Positions 1 to 9,935 of a DNA stretch of 64,000 nt are shown in pieces. Each line of letters begins with the position of its first letter. Positions within the stretch are counted from its first letter, which is position 1. Below the pieces are notes generated by a model. The model was not told the origin of the DNA, did not search any database, and saw only the letters and a program-made list of their open reading frames with translations. The position numbers and the translations under genes are program-made. Source of the DNA: Xylogone sp. PMI_703 (lineage: Eukaryota; Ascomycota; Leotiomycetes); assembly GCA_021399445.1 (NCBI GenBank), contig JAJTUQ010000001.1:6200001-6264000 (forward strand). The letters run 5' to 3'.

Positions 1-1314
1 GCTGAGAGATTGGTTACAACATCCAACAGCCTGTGATGGCTTTATCAGAAGATAGAAGACAACACACCTATCATGAGTCTGGACCTGAATGCTCAGGCAC
101 ATGTCAGGCACGAACGCGCCTGACACTTCCCGAACCTTTCAAGACTCAACCGTAGCTATCTCCATCCCGAGGGCCACAATTCCTCAATCCTCTGCATCAT
201 GTCATCATACCGGTGCTGCTCTAAACACATTGCCAGATATCCGTGATACGTCCGGTCAATTCAATTCTATCCGATTAATCTCCTTGCATTTTTACGAGGG
301 CCTGGACCAACGGGGCATATACGGCGAACACGTTGCATGACACTATGGCAACCACAGCAACGGGAGCAGCGGGAGATATCACAGACTGCATCTTGCCTCC
401 ATCCGGGGAACCAGTAGGATAGGTTTTTGATCCACCGGACCAACCGTTCCTTAGCACATCTGCAAGTTGCAGGCTCTTCTCCTCCCTCTTTATGTCGCCT
501 TGCTTTTGCCTGCCAAAGCTGTGCAGTTCGAGCCAACTGTGGTTCTCCCGTGCAGCCCTCTATCTCTTTCTTTGAGTGGTGCGTTGTCTTGCGTCGTTGG
601 GCTGCACTCACCCTCTTCTATTCTGAGGCGGATCGCCTCAACATTAGATCAACCTTTCATAGATTGTTCGGATTGCAACGTGGCCCCGCTGCGTCAATTC
701 TTGTCCAATGACTGGTAAGCACGAATATGATTTCATCCTCTAAGAGCAATTCTGTCGTGGGCTACCCGCGCAAAGGTGGGAATATTTTTTACTTGGTTTC
801 TCTTTCGTTATATGCTGTGGCAAACCGCCAATGAATGCAATCTTCTCTTCTGTTCAGTTCTTCAGGCCCTTTGTGTAGCCCTACTATTTGTCCATGTTCT
901 GCAGTATTACTGTTTCATGTATTTCAATTAAGGTTTGGGCACAAAAGCTCCCTTTAACCTAATTCTATCAAGCAATCAATCAATCGATTATTTAATCAGT
1001 CAATTTGGCTGCAGTCGATTCTTCGAGAATTCCTGCACCTTCCCTTTGGCCACCCGCCTTGAGCCGAACCAATTCCTTGCTGATTAGCATATTGCAATAG
1101 GAGGCGAACGATAGATGAACAGCCCACCAAAAACTCTTCAATTCGTATAAAGGTAGTGTAATGCTGCTGCTACCTTGTGTGTATGTCCTTTATGGAAGTT
1201 TCGTTTTGCCCTCACCGAGCCAATATTAGTTGGTCCGATATACAAACCAGCCGGCTATCGGATCCTGTCACATTCAAGGCTGGAAAATCGGGCACAGCTC
1301 TTCTCGAGCCCTAT
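1..1314. other. 5' flank of the acidic protein gene, no gene seen
   Basis: No convincing coding region. The open frames on both strands are short, overlap each other and have no recognisable protein character. Around 970-1005 there is an AATC-rich stretch of short imperfect repeats. The 1177-1314 part is an in-frame extension of the following ORF but reads like untranslated leader. Confidence 0.5.
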
Positions 1315-4300
1315 ATGGCCCATAACGACGAGGAACGTGGGGGAGACGACGGTTTGTCTTCAGAATTGCATGATGCTGCTAGTAGAACTGATCGAATTCC
1401 AGAAGCAGTGGACCACACGCCAAGTCGGGATGGCGAAGCTGTAGTGGATGATACGGAATTAACAGAAGAAGCCAGTGGTCCATCACCAACTGATGTGCTG
1501 GAGATCGATAGCCACCAACAAACATCACAGCAGGAAGGAGACAATGACACCCCTATACCATTAGTTGAAGATGATGCATCACCTTCTAATCCTGAGTTGG
1601 TGGAACCAATCGGCCCTACTGAATCGGTCGAAGCAGCTCAAGTGGAAGAGCATATTGAAGTTACGGAACCCAGCAGGCCCGCCGAGCCTATTGAACCGTC
1701 CGATCTGACAGAAGCAACAGAGACCACTGAAGTCGCAGAAGCGGCGGAGACCGCAGAGCCTATTGAAGTCCTCAACTCAACTGATACTACCGACGTTCCT
1801 GGACCCACTGGATCTGATGAAGTGTCTGAATCCACAGAGTCTACTGAAGTGCCAGAGCCAACCGGGTCTGTAGATATGGTGGGGCCTACTACATCTACCG
1901 AACCCACCGACACCGCTGAAAATGTCGAATCAACTTATCTCACTGACCCTGTGGAACCGACAACAGATACTGATCCTATTAAGACTACCAGTTCCGATGA
2001 GTCTATAGAGGTGGAAAGTTCAGGAAACCACCAGGAGGATTCAAATAATGAAGAGACAGAGAATCATGAAACGGCAGAGCTAGGGGACTCTGCCGAATCT
2101 TCTAAATCCGATCCTGTTGAATCAGTTGACCCAGCTGTTCCTGCTCAGTCTCCCGAGCTTGCCACACTAGCTGTGTCTGTAGAGTCCGAGAAAGATGGGG
2201 AGCAAGAGGAACGGGAGAAACTTTCTGATGGTCAACAGGGAGGAGAGAGCGCAGAACAAGAGCCACAGGATGCTCCTGCTACAGATGAGACAGCACCTGT
2301 ACGAGAGGATGTTCCGGAGGTCATAGAAGCAACAGATTCATCAACCCCACTACAGCAAGATGGGGAGCCTAGCCTGCCATTGGCCACTACCGAGGTCCCT
2401 GACGAGTTACTTTCGCACTCGCCAATAAATAAAGCTCCTGATGTGTCCAATAGCCAGGAGGCTGAAGTTACCGCTCATGCTACTATTGAACCTCCCGTTC
2501 ATGACTCTGCTACTGGATCGGTTCCTGAAGCATTAACAGAGTTACTCGAAGCATCTCCTGAAACATCCCCTGCAGAATCTCCTGAAGAGTCTGCGGAAGG
2601 ATCGGAGGAGGAGCCGTCTGAGCACCTATCCGAGGAATCGTTGGAAGAGTCAAAAACCGATCCAGCTGGTGGAGAGCAAGAAAATTCCGATACTGTCGTA
2701 CAAGACGAGGTTGATACAAAGGAAATTCAGAATGAGGAACCCCCAAGCGAAAGGACAACTGCAGAAGGGCAAGATGACGAACCTCCCAATGAGACCGTAG
2801 ACGAGCCAAAATCCACTGCTGATACGGAAAACTCTGAACAGATTCAACATCAACGAGAGCTAGAAGATCCTGAAGAATTGATGGTTGAAAGAGTAATGCC
2901 CGCAGACAGTTTAAAGGCCAGCGAAGCTCAGATTGAAACGGCAAAAGATCTCTCTCCGGAAGAACCAAATGGCGCAAAGACTATGGATGTCTCTACGGAA
3001 GAAGGGTATACTGCAGGAGAAGCTAACGACGTTGATGAAGCACAATCGGTCGATAGCTGGGAAGAAGATAATACAGCTGATATTGAGACTTCGAGTATAG
3101 ATAAGGAAAGGGAAGAAAAAGAGGAGGGAAAGGAAGAAGAAAAGGAGGAAGCTAAAAAGCAGGAAGGTGAAGATGAAGATGAGGAAGACGAAGAAGACGA
3201 AGACGAAGATGAGGAAGAGGAGGAGGAAGAAAAGGTGGAAAATCAAAAGGTGGAAGAGGTTGAAGATGAAGAGGAGGAAGATGAAGATGAAGAGGAGGAC
3301 GAAGAGGACGAAGATAAAGAGGGCGAGGATGAAGATGTCGAAAAGGCAGAATTCAAAAAGGAAGAGGTCGAAAAGGAGGCAATCGAAAAGGAAGAGGTCG
3401 AAAAAGAGGCAATCGAAAAGGAAGAGGAGGAAGAGGAAGAGGAGGAAGAGGAAGAGGTCGAAGATGAAGAGGTCGAAGATGAAGAGGTCGAAGATGAAGA
3501 GGTCGAAGATGAAGAGGTCGAAGATGAAGAGGTCGAAGATGAAGAGGTCGAAGATGAAGAGGTCGAAGATGAAGAGGTCGAAGATGAAGAGGAGGAAGAT
3601 GAAGAGGAGCAGGATGAACAGGAGGACGGGGAAGAGGCCGAAGATGAGGTGAACGATACGAAGAAAGAAGTACATAAAAAGTTGGAGGCAAAAGACGTGA
3701 AGGAAGACGTAGAAGTAAGCGAAGCAGATGTAAAGGAAGAAGCCACGGAGGAAGAGGAGGAAGTGGAAAAGGAGGAGAAAGAGGAGGACGAAGAAGATGA
3801 GGAAGATGAGCAAGATGAGCAAGAGGAGGAGGAAGAGGAAGAAGAGGAGGAAGCTGTTGAACTTTCTGATTGGGAAAAAGATGACGAGCCAGAAGGTGAA
3901 CCGGAATCCAAAATGGACCCGACCGCTCAAGAGTCTACAATCAATAAGCCAACTTTAAAAGAGGTAACATCTGAAGTATCTGCTCTTAAAGAGCATGCTC
4001 TGGTAGAATCTTCTCTCAAAGAAGCTGTAGTAGATGAACTAACTGATGAGGAGCCTGTGGCCGAGGAAAATATTGAAGAATCTGTCAACGAAGAATCTGC
4101 TGACGAAAAGTCCGGAGATGAAGAATCTGTTGACGAGAAATCTATAGATGAAGAAGCTGCCGATGAAGAGCCTACCGATGAAGAATCCGTCGATGGTGAT
4201 TGTATCGACGACGAGGCCGCCATTGAACCTATTGCTAAAGATGTTATGGTAGATGTCGCAGAAAAGGAGCTCCCGCCTGAAGCCCTCCCAGCTCTAGCAT

Positions 4301-6075
4301 CTCCCTCTGAAGCGTATCCTCCTGAAGAGTCTCACAACGAAAAAACTCTTGTTGAAAAGCACCCTATCGAAGCGTCCGTCACTGAGAAATTAGTTGATAA
4401 CGGGGTTGCGATAGAATCCGCCCAGCTTGAAGACTCCGTTTTAGAGGAACCGGCTCTTGAGGAGGCAGAAGAAGATCATGAGGAAGAGAAGCCAGCTGCC
4501 GAAGACGATTTGGTTGACTCCACGAGACAATTAGACGAGATTACCTCTGGAGAGTGCATGGAAGCAGTTGTAGATAAGGAGCCGATGAGAGAAATGCCTG
4601 TTGATATGAATGTGACAACTGCTGGAGCCAAGCTTCCAGAATTGCACCCGAATGCAGAGCCTGCATTGGAAGAGCAACCCAAGTCCAATGCTAATCCGGT
4701 ACGTGGGAGAAGATACGAACCAACGCCAGATTTAGCACCGCGGTTACACGGCTTTCAATCTCCGGCAGAAAAGCAAAATATAAAAGGAGCCTTGAAACAA
4801 CCAGCTGATTTGTATAAACTCAAAGAACGTGACGGTTCTGCTACAGACAGCGCAGAGCCAATCTCAACAAGAGCCGTCCGTGAGATTGGCGAGCATACAA
4901 CGATCCGAAACGCTCATCCGGACCAGCCAAACAAAAAGATACCTAGACTACAAGAACCTATAATGATGAAGGAATTTCAAACGACTACTGATGGAAGAGA
5001 TGTTGCATCGGTAGAGCACCTTGACGAAGATTATGGGAAGGAGTACGATTGGTCGCCAAATACGGGAAAGCGTCATAGACATAGGAGACACCGGTCAAAC
5101 CACTATAGCCCAGATAAAGAGCCTGTACAGGATACTTTTCTCCGCCCTCACTCACATCATAGGCGTTACGACAGTAATGAAGACTCGCCAAGAACCATAA
5201 CATTTGAGGTCCCTCCCAAACCAATTCGTGATGACAGTGGCATTAGCTTGGGAAGCGCCGGATCTGGCTCTCATCATAGAAGACGTCATGTTGAACGCAC
5301 ACCCGAAGAGCAGGAACGACACGAAAGGAGAAAAGCCGAACGACGAGCCGCAAGAGAGAGTGCTGCTGAGGCTGGATTATTTATCAATGACAGGCCTGCT
5401 CTAGATAATTCGACTACGGAGGCTGCTAACAAGAGATCGATAAGAGAATATGACAGTTACGCCCACGAAGAGAGAGAAGAGGAAACAGAGCGCAAACCTG
5501 GGTTCCTTAAGAGGGTTGTTAGAGAGAGCATCGATCTAGGGCCTTCCTCAGGGGCGAGCGAGCCAAATCAGAAGGGGGTTAACGAGGAAGATCGTCTAAT
5601 CCCGGATCATAGAAAAGACCTTGAAGATGACAGATACCGACCCGGTAATGACAGTAGATTTCACTCACATTCCAGATCAAATAGGGAAAGACATGGTGAA
5701 CGGGAGAAGTATCGTAATGAGGAGGAGAGAGAGGCAAGAAAAGCCAGGAAACATAGGGAAATGGAAGAGCAAATTGCCAGAGATATGGCTCAGGAGGAAT
5801 CCAGACGACAGAGAGAGAGGGACGATGATTCTAGGAGAGCTAGGAGGGAAGAACGGAGAAGAAGAAGGGAAATACAACAGCAAGAATTGGTAGATGATGA
5901 GCAAAGGGATGCCATGCGAGGTATCCAGGCTGTGAATCCTGATATGGATCCAATTTTTCCAAGCAAGACCAGGAGAGACAGCTCATATATGAAGTCTAGG
6001 CCAACTGGACTTGAGAGGCCGAAAGGAAAGTTAAAATCGCTTGTCTCATTTGGGAAAAGGATTTTGAGTGCTTGA
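1315..6075 (+). CDS. Very large glutamate-rich, low-complexity protein (function unknown)
   Basis: A single uninterrupted frame of 1586 codons from ATG 1315; the frame stays open to an ATG at 1177 (1632 aa). I prefer 1315 because the first 46 residues are cysteine/hydrophobic and unlike the rest, while from MAHNDEE onward the protein is acidic. Order: an S/T/E/P-rich region with degenerate VEPTxxxE-type repeats (to about nt 2500); an E/D/K block (about nt 3100-3860) with a 15-bp tandem repeat; a second acidic repeat zone rich in DEE(S/P) motifs (about 4020-4210); then a basic, charged C-terminal third with H/R-rich motifs (RHRHRRHRSN), a probable coiled coil rich in R, E and K (about 5680-5910) and a basic tail ending GKRILSA. 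No enzymatic domain or transmembrane segment. It resembles fungal 'involucrin repeat'/glutamate-rich proteins, possibly cytoskeletal or nuclear scaffolds; function is not inferable. Confidence 0.75.
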   Translation: MAHNDEERGGDDGLSSELHDAASRTDRIPEAVDHTPSRDGEAVVDDTELTEEASGPSPTDVLEIDSHQQTSQQEGDNDTPIPLVEDDASPSNPELVEPIGPTESVEAAQVEEHIEVTEPSRPAEPIEPSDLTEATETTEVAEAAETAEPIEVLNSTDTTDVPGPTGSDEVSESTESTEVPEPTGSVDMVGPTTSTEPTDTAENVESTYLTDPVEPTTDTDPIKTTSSDESIEVESSGNHQEDSNNEETENHETAELGDSAESSKSDPVESVDPAVPAQSPELATLAVSVESEKDGEQEEREKLSDGQQGGESAEQEPQDAPATDETAPVREDVPEVIEATDSSTPLQQDGEPSLPLATTEVPDELLSHSPINKAPDVSNSQEAEVTAHATIEPPVHDSATGSVPEALTELLEASPETSPAESPEESAEGSEEEPSEHLSEESLEESKTDPAGGEQENSDTVVQDEVDTKEIQNEEPPSERTTAEGQDDEPPNETVDEPKSTADTENSEQIQHQRELEDPEELMVERVMPADSLKASEAQIETAKDLSPEEPNGAKTMDVSTEEGYTAGEANDVDEAQSVDSWEEDNTADIETSSIDKEREEKEEGKEEEKEEAKKQEGEDEDEEDEEDEDEDEEEEEEEKVENQKVEEVEDEEEEDEDEEEDEEDEDKEGEDEDVEKAEFKKEEVEKEAIEKEEVEKEAIEKEEEEEEEEEEEEVEDEEVEDEEVEDEEVEDEEVEDEEVEDEEVEDEEVEDEEVEDEEEEDEEEQDEQEDGEEAEDEVNDTKKEVHKKLEAKDVKEDVEVSEADVKEEATEEEEEVEKEEKEEDEEDEEDEQDEQEEEEEEEEEEAVELSDWEKDDEPEGEPESKMDPTAQESTINKPTLKEVTSEVSALKEHALVESSLKEAVVDELTDEEPVAEENIEESVNEESADEKSGDEESVDEKSIDEEAADEEPTDEESVDGDCIDDEAAIEPIAKDVMVDVAEKELPPEALPALASPSEAYPPEESHNEKTLVEKHPIEASVTEKLVDNGVAIESAQLEDSVLEEPALEEAEEDHEEEKPAAEDDLVDSTRQLDEITSGECMEAVVDKEPMREMPVDMNVTTAGAKLPELHPNAEPALEEQPKSNANPVRGRRYEPTPDLAPRLHGFQSPAEKQNIKGALKQPADLYKLKERDGSATDSAEPISTRAVREIGEHTTIRNAHPDQPNKKIPRLQEPIMMKEFQTTTDGRDVASVEHLDEDYGKEYDWSPNTGKRHRHRRHRSNHYSPDKEPVQDTFLRPHSHHRRYDSNEDSPRTITFEVPPKPIRDDSGISLGSAGSGSHHRRRHVERTPEEQERHERRKAERRAARESAAEAGLFINDRPALDNSTTEAANKRSIREYDSYAHEEREEETERKPGFLKRVVRESIDLGPSSGASEPNQKGVNEEDRLIPDHRKDLEDDRYRPGNDSRFHSHSRSNRERHGEREKYRNEEEREARKARKHREMEEQIARDMAQEESRRQRERDDDSRRARREERRRRREIQQQELVDDEQRDAMRGIQAVNPDMDPIFPSKTRRDSSYMKSRPTGLERPKGKLKSLVSFGKRILSA
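3361..3420 (+). repeat. 30-bp direct repeat, two copies
   Basis: Two adjacent 30-bp units (3361-3390 and 3391-3420) differing at one position, encoding EEVEKEAIEK twice inside the acidic protein. It sits directly upstream of the 15-bp array and shares its GAAGAGGTCGAA core, so the two repeats probably arose from the same seed by slippage. Confidence 0.9.
3451..3615 (+). repeat. 15-bp tandem repeat encoding EEVED
   Basis: Nine identical copies of GAAGAGGTCGAAGAT run from 3451 to 3585, followed by two degenerate copies (3586-3600 and 3601-3615). The unit length keeps frame and encodes EEVED. Identity at synonymous positions across nine copies indicates recent expansion or homogenisation. Confidence 0.97.
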
Positions 6076-6842
6076 GGACGAAGACTAATGTGATCCTGGC
6101 TATTTATGGACGGCTTTTACGAGGTATCTGCGACATGCGTTAGGCATGGTTACATTGTTCTATGGGATATTATGGCCACAATTATTCGTTTTCCCACTAC
6201 GGTATTGTTATATATCTTTCCTGAAAAGCAATGATGATCCCGGGTTTTGGTTTTACAAGGATTGGATATTATAGAGTGCGGGTTTGGGAGGATAACGTGT
6301 TATTCAGTTTAGATATTAATGTCATTTTATTCTCTCTTGTATTTCATATATATATTTATATCCATTCCACGAGCGACTCAGTCCTTTTTGGGAGGATATT
6401 GAAAGATAACAAACAGCGTTCCACTTGGATGACAAACTAAGACTATCATGATAAAGTTGTTTTCATCGGAAATTATATGTAACTGGAATTTCGTCGAAGA
6501 TCCAGTTTAGAGAGGTAGGAAGGTAAAGGCTGATATCAAGTTGTATGAATATCAACCACCTTCGTATCCATTTGATGTGGGCCTATGGCACATAATCCCG
6601 ATGCTCTGTACTCCATGGTACTGCATGAAAATATAAAAGCAGTGCTACAGAACAATGCCGCTGCGGTTTACGGCAGACACGGCGACGGGACAGTGAGAAC
6701 ATCAATGATAATCTTAGTAGATCATTAGACAGACAAGATTATATACTCGAAAGTCTCAAATTAGCCAATTATACTATTAATTTACATATGATGCCCCAAA
6801 TTTGAGGACCCTCATGGGTCCAAAGATGCATCAGAAAATAAT
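6076..6842. other. Intergenic, convergent gene ends
   Basis: AT-rich spacer between two gene 3' ends. No supported gene. It contains one copy of the 11-mer CAGTGCTACAG (6640-6650) that recurs in two other spacers. Confidence 0.5.
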
Positions 6843-7396
6843 TCATTTGCTGGAGCCAAACCAGCCGGAGACACCACTCTTAGCCTTAGAGGCTCCTTCT
6901 TCAACCTTCTTATCAAATGCATTGATCTTCTCTCTGGTATCTTTACGTATCTGCGAGCCATATTCATCAACTTTGCTCTCGGCCTGCGCAAGACCTGCAC
7001 GAGCTCTCTCCGTCTATACATATAATACGTCAGTCAGAGCTAACTGTCCAAGTTTTCTGAGAGCGAATCCGAGATACGGGGGCATATCTCCTAATGATGG
7101 AATGATAACAAGACTAAAGAAGAGACTTACAGCTTCGTCGACTTTATTCTCTGCTTTACCTAGCGCGCTGTCGCGAGGGGGAAGCTCTCCTCTAATCTTC
7201 GCCGAGGCAGAATGGATGTCAGCTATTCAATATTAGCACACTCTCCAATTGTATTGCGCAACATTGGCTTGGCTTTACATTCAAATCTCTTCTCTGCCGC
7301 CTTTGGGCTACCTCCGGCCTTATACAGGTAATAGCCAACCCCACCCGCAGCAGTGAGACCGAGCAAGAGAGGAGTATTGGATTTTCTGGCTGCCAT
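6843..7396 (-). CDS. Small 'calcofluor white hypersensitive'-like protein
   Basis: Three exons on the minus strand: 7396-7279, 7222-7131 and 7013-6843, giving 126 aa. The introns are 56 and 117 nt; the first has a TGCTAAT branch-like site and TAG acceptor. The N-terminus MAARKSNTPLLLGLTAAG followed by GYYLYKAGG forms a short hydrophobic anchor. The remainder is an amphipathic, A/K/E-rich helix resembling LEA-type repeats, ending GWFGSSK. This architecture matches the small fungal proteins annotated 'calcofluor white hypersensitive protein', probably organelle-membrane associated; that name comes from memory of the family and the molecular role is unclear. Splicing is supported by frame continuity and the conserved FESDIHSASAKI junction. 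Confidence 0.72.
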
Positions 7397-8198
7397 TGTG
7401 ATATAGAGAAGTGAAGCGGATTCTTTGCGCGTTGGTAACTTCAGAGCAGATGAAGAGAGGTCTATATCGAGTACTATTTATCAAGTATAGTCGTCAGGAG
7501 CCTTTTAAAAGAGTGAGGAGACATGAGGTTGGTACTTGGATTGCATGACTGCGGGCGAGCCCATGATTGGGTGGAGAGCTGTTACTGCGAGAGCCATGGA
7601 GGGGGATGAACAGCATTACGTCAGAGATATGCACATAGTAAACAGATGGGCATGATGTATCACCTGGGTTCCTGGTTCGCCTGGTAACGCTAGGCTCTGC
7701 TTGTGCATAGCAGGTGCGCACCTATCACATAGCCGCTGCTCGTCATCACCCTCCTTCGTCATCGCAAACATGAGTCTGGAAGCTCGTCAGTTCTGGCCAA
7801 CTTCCAGCAGCTGGCTCCTTTAATGGTTTGTAAATTCCCGGCTTTCTACTGCTAATAACATGTGCCAGTTTGCCAAGGCACTCCAGTTCTGGCCTTTATA
7901 ACGTGACACCCCTGCTCGGCAATTTGGTTTGTGGATGCGCTCAAGCCCGTATTGACTTTTTGTCCAGGCGCAGTGAAAGGAGGCTTAGAACCAAGGCATT
8001 TCCTTTCTTCGATGCGGATTCCCTCTTTTATTCTCTGAATTCCAGATGGCTCCATAGTGCTCTTTGAGAAATTATCGTCATTGTTCAAAGAGCGTCCCTT
8101 GGCCTACAGCTCATAAGAAGAGAAACAGCTTCTCGGCCTATTGAGGCTCTGGAGCCAGGGTTTGCAGCGATGCTGGTGCAACATCAGTACCATTAGCT
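7397..8198. other. Divergent intergenic region
   Basis: About 0.8 kb between the start of the 126-aa gene (minus) and the dysferlin-domain gene (plus). Only short random ORFs are present; presumably it holds both promoters. No motif I can defend. Confidence 0.5.
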
Positions 8199-9593
8199 AT
8201 GCCTCTCCAACTACATCATTCCAAACGCGCACCAGCCCCACTCACCGATGCAGACTGCGACCATGAAATCAGACTTATTGATTCCACTGTGCCGACTGTC
8301 CAGGTCTCGCAAACTCGCAGTCAATCAGCTAATGGCCGCGACGTTTCTCCCTCCCAGTCAGAGTCGTCCAGGAGGTATAGCGATGCTGTGCTTGGGAAGC
8401 ACCCTATGAAGGCCGAGATTACTCGTTTGAAATATGGCAAGTTTCAAGGCAGGAAATCGGCCGAGGGAGAGAGGTCAGAGCTAGTGGTAGCAGATTCAGA
8501 GGTTGAAGATGGCGAAGAGAATAGGGGCCGAACTAGTACCAACTCAAGGTCGAAAGTCAAAATCCAGCAGACGGAGCCTGAGAGCGCTATCGATATCTTA
8601 TATGAAAACCAAAGGGGATTGATTCTCTGCGGTATGAAGTTGTTCGCATCTAAAGCCCTTGGAAATCTTGACCCAGCCCCGTGGACAAATGCCGCCCAAA
8701 AACCGAGCGCAACCGATATCACGAACGCGCAACCGCCAGATCCCTCATGGGAATGGGTTTGGAAAGAATGGACTGTTAACCATGATGACGGGGTAGACGA
8801 TGAAGGATGGGAATATTCTTTTGCTTTTGCGAAGGCCTTTTCGTGGCATGGCCCATCATGGTACAATTCATTCGTCCGTCGAAGGGCGTGGATTAGAAAA
8901 CGTATAAAGAAAACTGGCGGAGATCAAATGGAGCCACGAAGCAGTGAAATGCTCTCTCCAGAGTACTTTTCGGTGCAGCCTTCACGGAGTAATAGCAGGA
9001 GTCGGGTATCCAACTCAGACGGTGATGCAAGGGCTAGTAAGTCTAGCCTGGCTACATCATCTAGGTATGCGGCGGAAGATGGACCAAATATAGTAGAGGA
9101 TATAACAACGATCAAACAGCTGCTTGACGCTTTACGAAACTCAAGGATCGATAGGGAGAAACTAGAGGCAATCGAAAATTTTTGCTCTCACGGTGGCGGG
9201 GAACTTCATCTCATGAAAGACAATATGGGCGAGATCATGCATCAGTTTGTATTCCAAGCTTCTCGCCGCTTGCTTCTCTCCCACCTCACAAAGATATTGA
9301 AAGATGTTATAGCAGAGCAAAAGGCCCAAACAGATAAAGAATCTGGCCAAACAGACATAGCGAAGAAAAAGATTCATAATATGGAAGAAGCAGTGAATGC
9401 AGCAGATGAAGAATTGAAGAAATTAGAGTTTCCCACCAACGATGTTAAGCAGATCGAGGATCGTGTAGATGAAGTTTTGGGGAGTATGGGAGCCGAGGAA
9501 CAGGATGGCGTTGCCGATGGGGGTCAAAAAGTTGGAACAGAAGGACTATCAAATGCATCTGGGACGGACAAGGGAAAAGGCAGAGGAAACTAG
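8199..9593 (+). CDS. Peroxin/dysferlin (DysF) domain protein, mug65/Spo73-like
   Basis: Single exon, 464 aa. Residues about 130-238 carry the tryptophan-rich DysF pattern: YENQRGLILCGMKLF, then PWT, PDPSWEWVWKEWTV, GWEYSFAFAK, FSWHGPSWYNSFVRRRAWIRK. These match the DysFN and DysFC strands found in Pex23/Pex28-32-type peroxins, S. pombe Mug65 and yeast Spo73. The N-terminal DCDHEIRLIDSTVPTVQVS segment is also typical of fungal members. The C-terminal third has heptad-like charged helices (about 300-440), probably coiled coil, and a basic GKGKGRGN end. No transmembrane segment is seen, unlike the Pex28-32 proteins, which favours the soluble Mug65/Spo73 group (sporulation membrane or membrane contact roles). 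The assignment rests on the domain. Confidence 0.8.
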   Translation: MPLQLHHSKRAPAPLTDADCDHEIRLIDSTVPTVQVSQTRSQSANGRDVSPSQSESSRRYSDAVLGKHPMKAEITRLKYGKFQGRKSAEGERSELVVADSEVEDGEENRGRTSTNSRSKVKIQQTEPESAIDILYENQRGLILCGMKLFASKALGNLDPAPWTNAAQKPSATDITNAQPPDPSWEWVWKEWTVNHDDGVDDEGWEYSFAFAKAFSWHGPSWYNSFVRRRAWIRKRIKKTGGDQMEPRSSEMLSPEYFSVQPSRSNSRSRVSNSDGDARASKSSLATSSRYAAEDGPNIVEDITTIKQLLDALRNSRIDREKLEAIENFCSHGGGELHLMKDNMGEIMHQFVFQASRRLLLSHLTKILKDVIAEQKAQTDKESGQTDIAKKKIHNMEEAVNAADEELKKLEFPTNDVKQIEDRVDEVLGSMGAEEQDGVADGGQKVGTEGLSNASGTDKGKGRGN

Positions 9594-9935
9594 GAATCCA
9601 ACAGGAAATGGCGTTTGTGCGCAATCATGCTTATTTGCCCTTGAGGTATTGTCTAGCGCTTCTTTGGGGGACTAGCATCATTGTAAGCGTAATCTTGTAA
9701 CTTCAGCAACTGAAATTATTAATGAATAAATGCCTTTATCCCCTATTTCTAGTGACATTCTGGACAGTACACCTTGTCTACTAATATTACTGTTCTTAAA
9801 GAAGGGTGGAGGATCGTCACGTGCTATCAAGAGAAAGTCGTTGATGTTTGCTTTGTTTGATCCAATAGCTTCAAGAAACTTTGGCCCCGGCTCACCAGTA
9901 CTGGGACATACCACACCATGATCATGTTATAACGA
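9594..9935. other. Short spacer between tandem plus-strand genes
   Basis: 342 bp between the DysF gene stop and the PPR gene start. Small ORFs on both strands are not supported. Presumed terminator and promoter. Confidence 0.5.

Noticed and set aside
3167..3652. 161-codon plus-strand ORF rich in K, M and R repeats (MKRSK)
   Set aside because: Shifted-frame reading of the same 15-bp repeats; no start context and no flanking support.
2911..3930. 339-codon minus-strand ORF with alternating F, L and I residues, looking like a membrane protein
   Set aside because: It is the antisense reading of the GAA/GAG-rich block; the composition follows directly from the plus-strand glutamate codons, and the plus frame is open for 4.8 kb.
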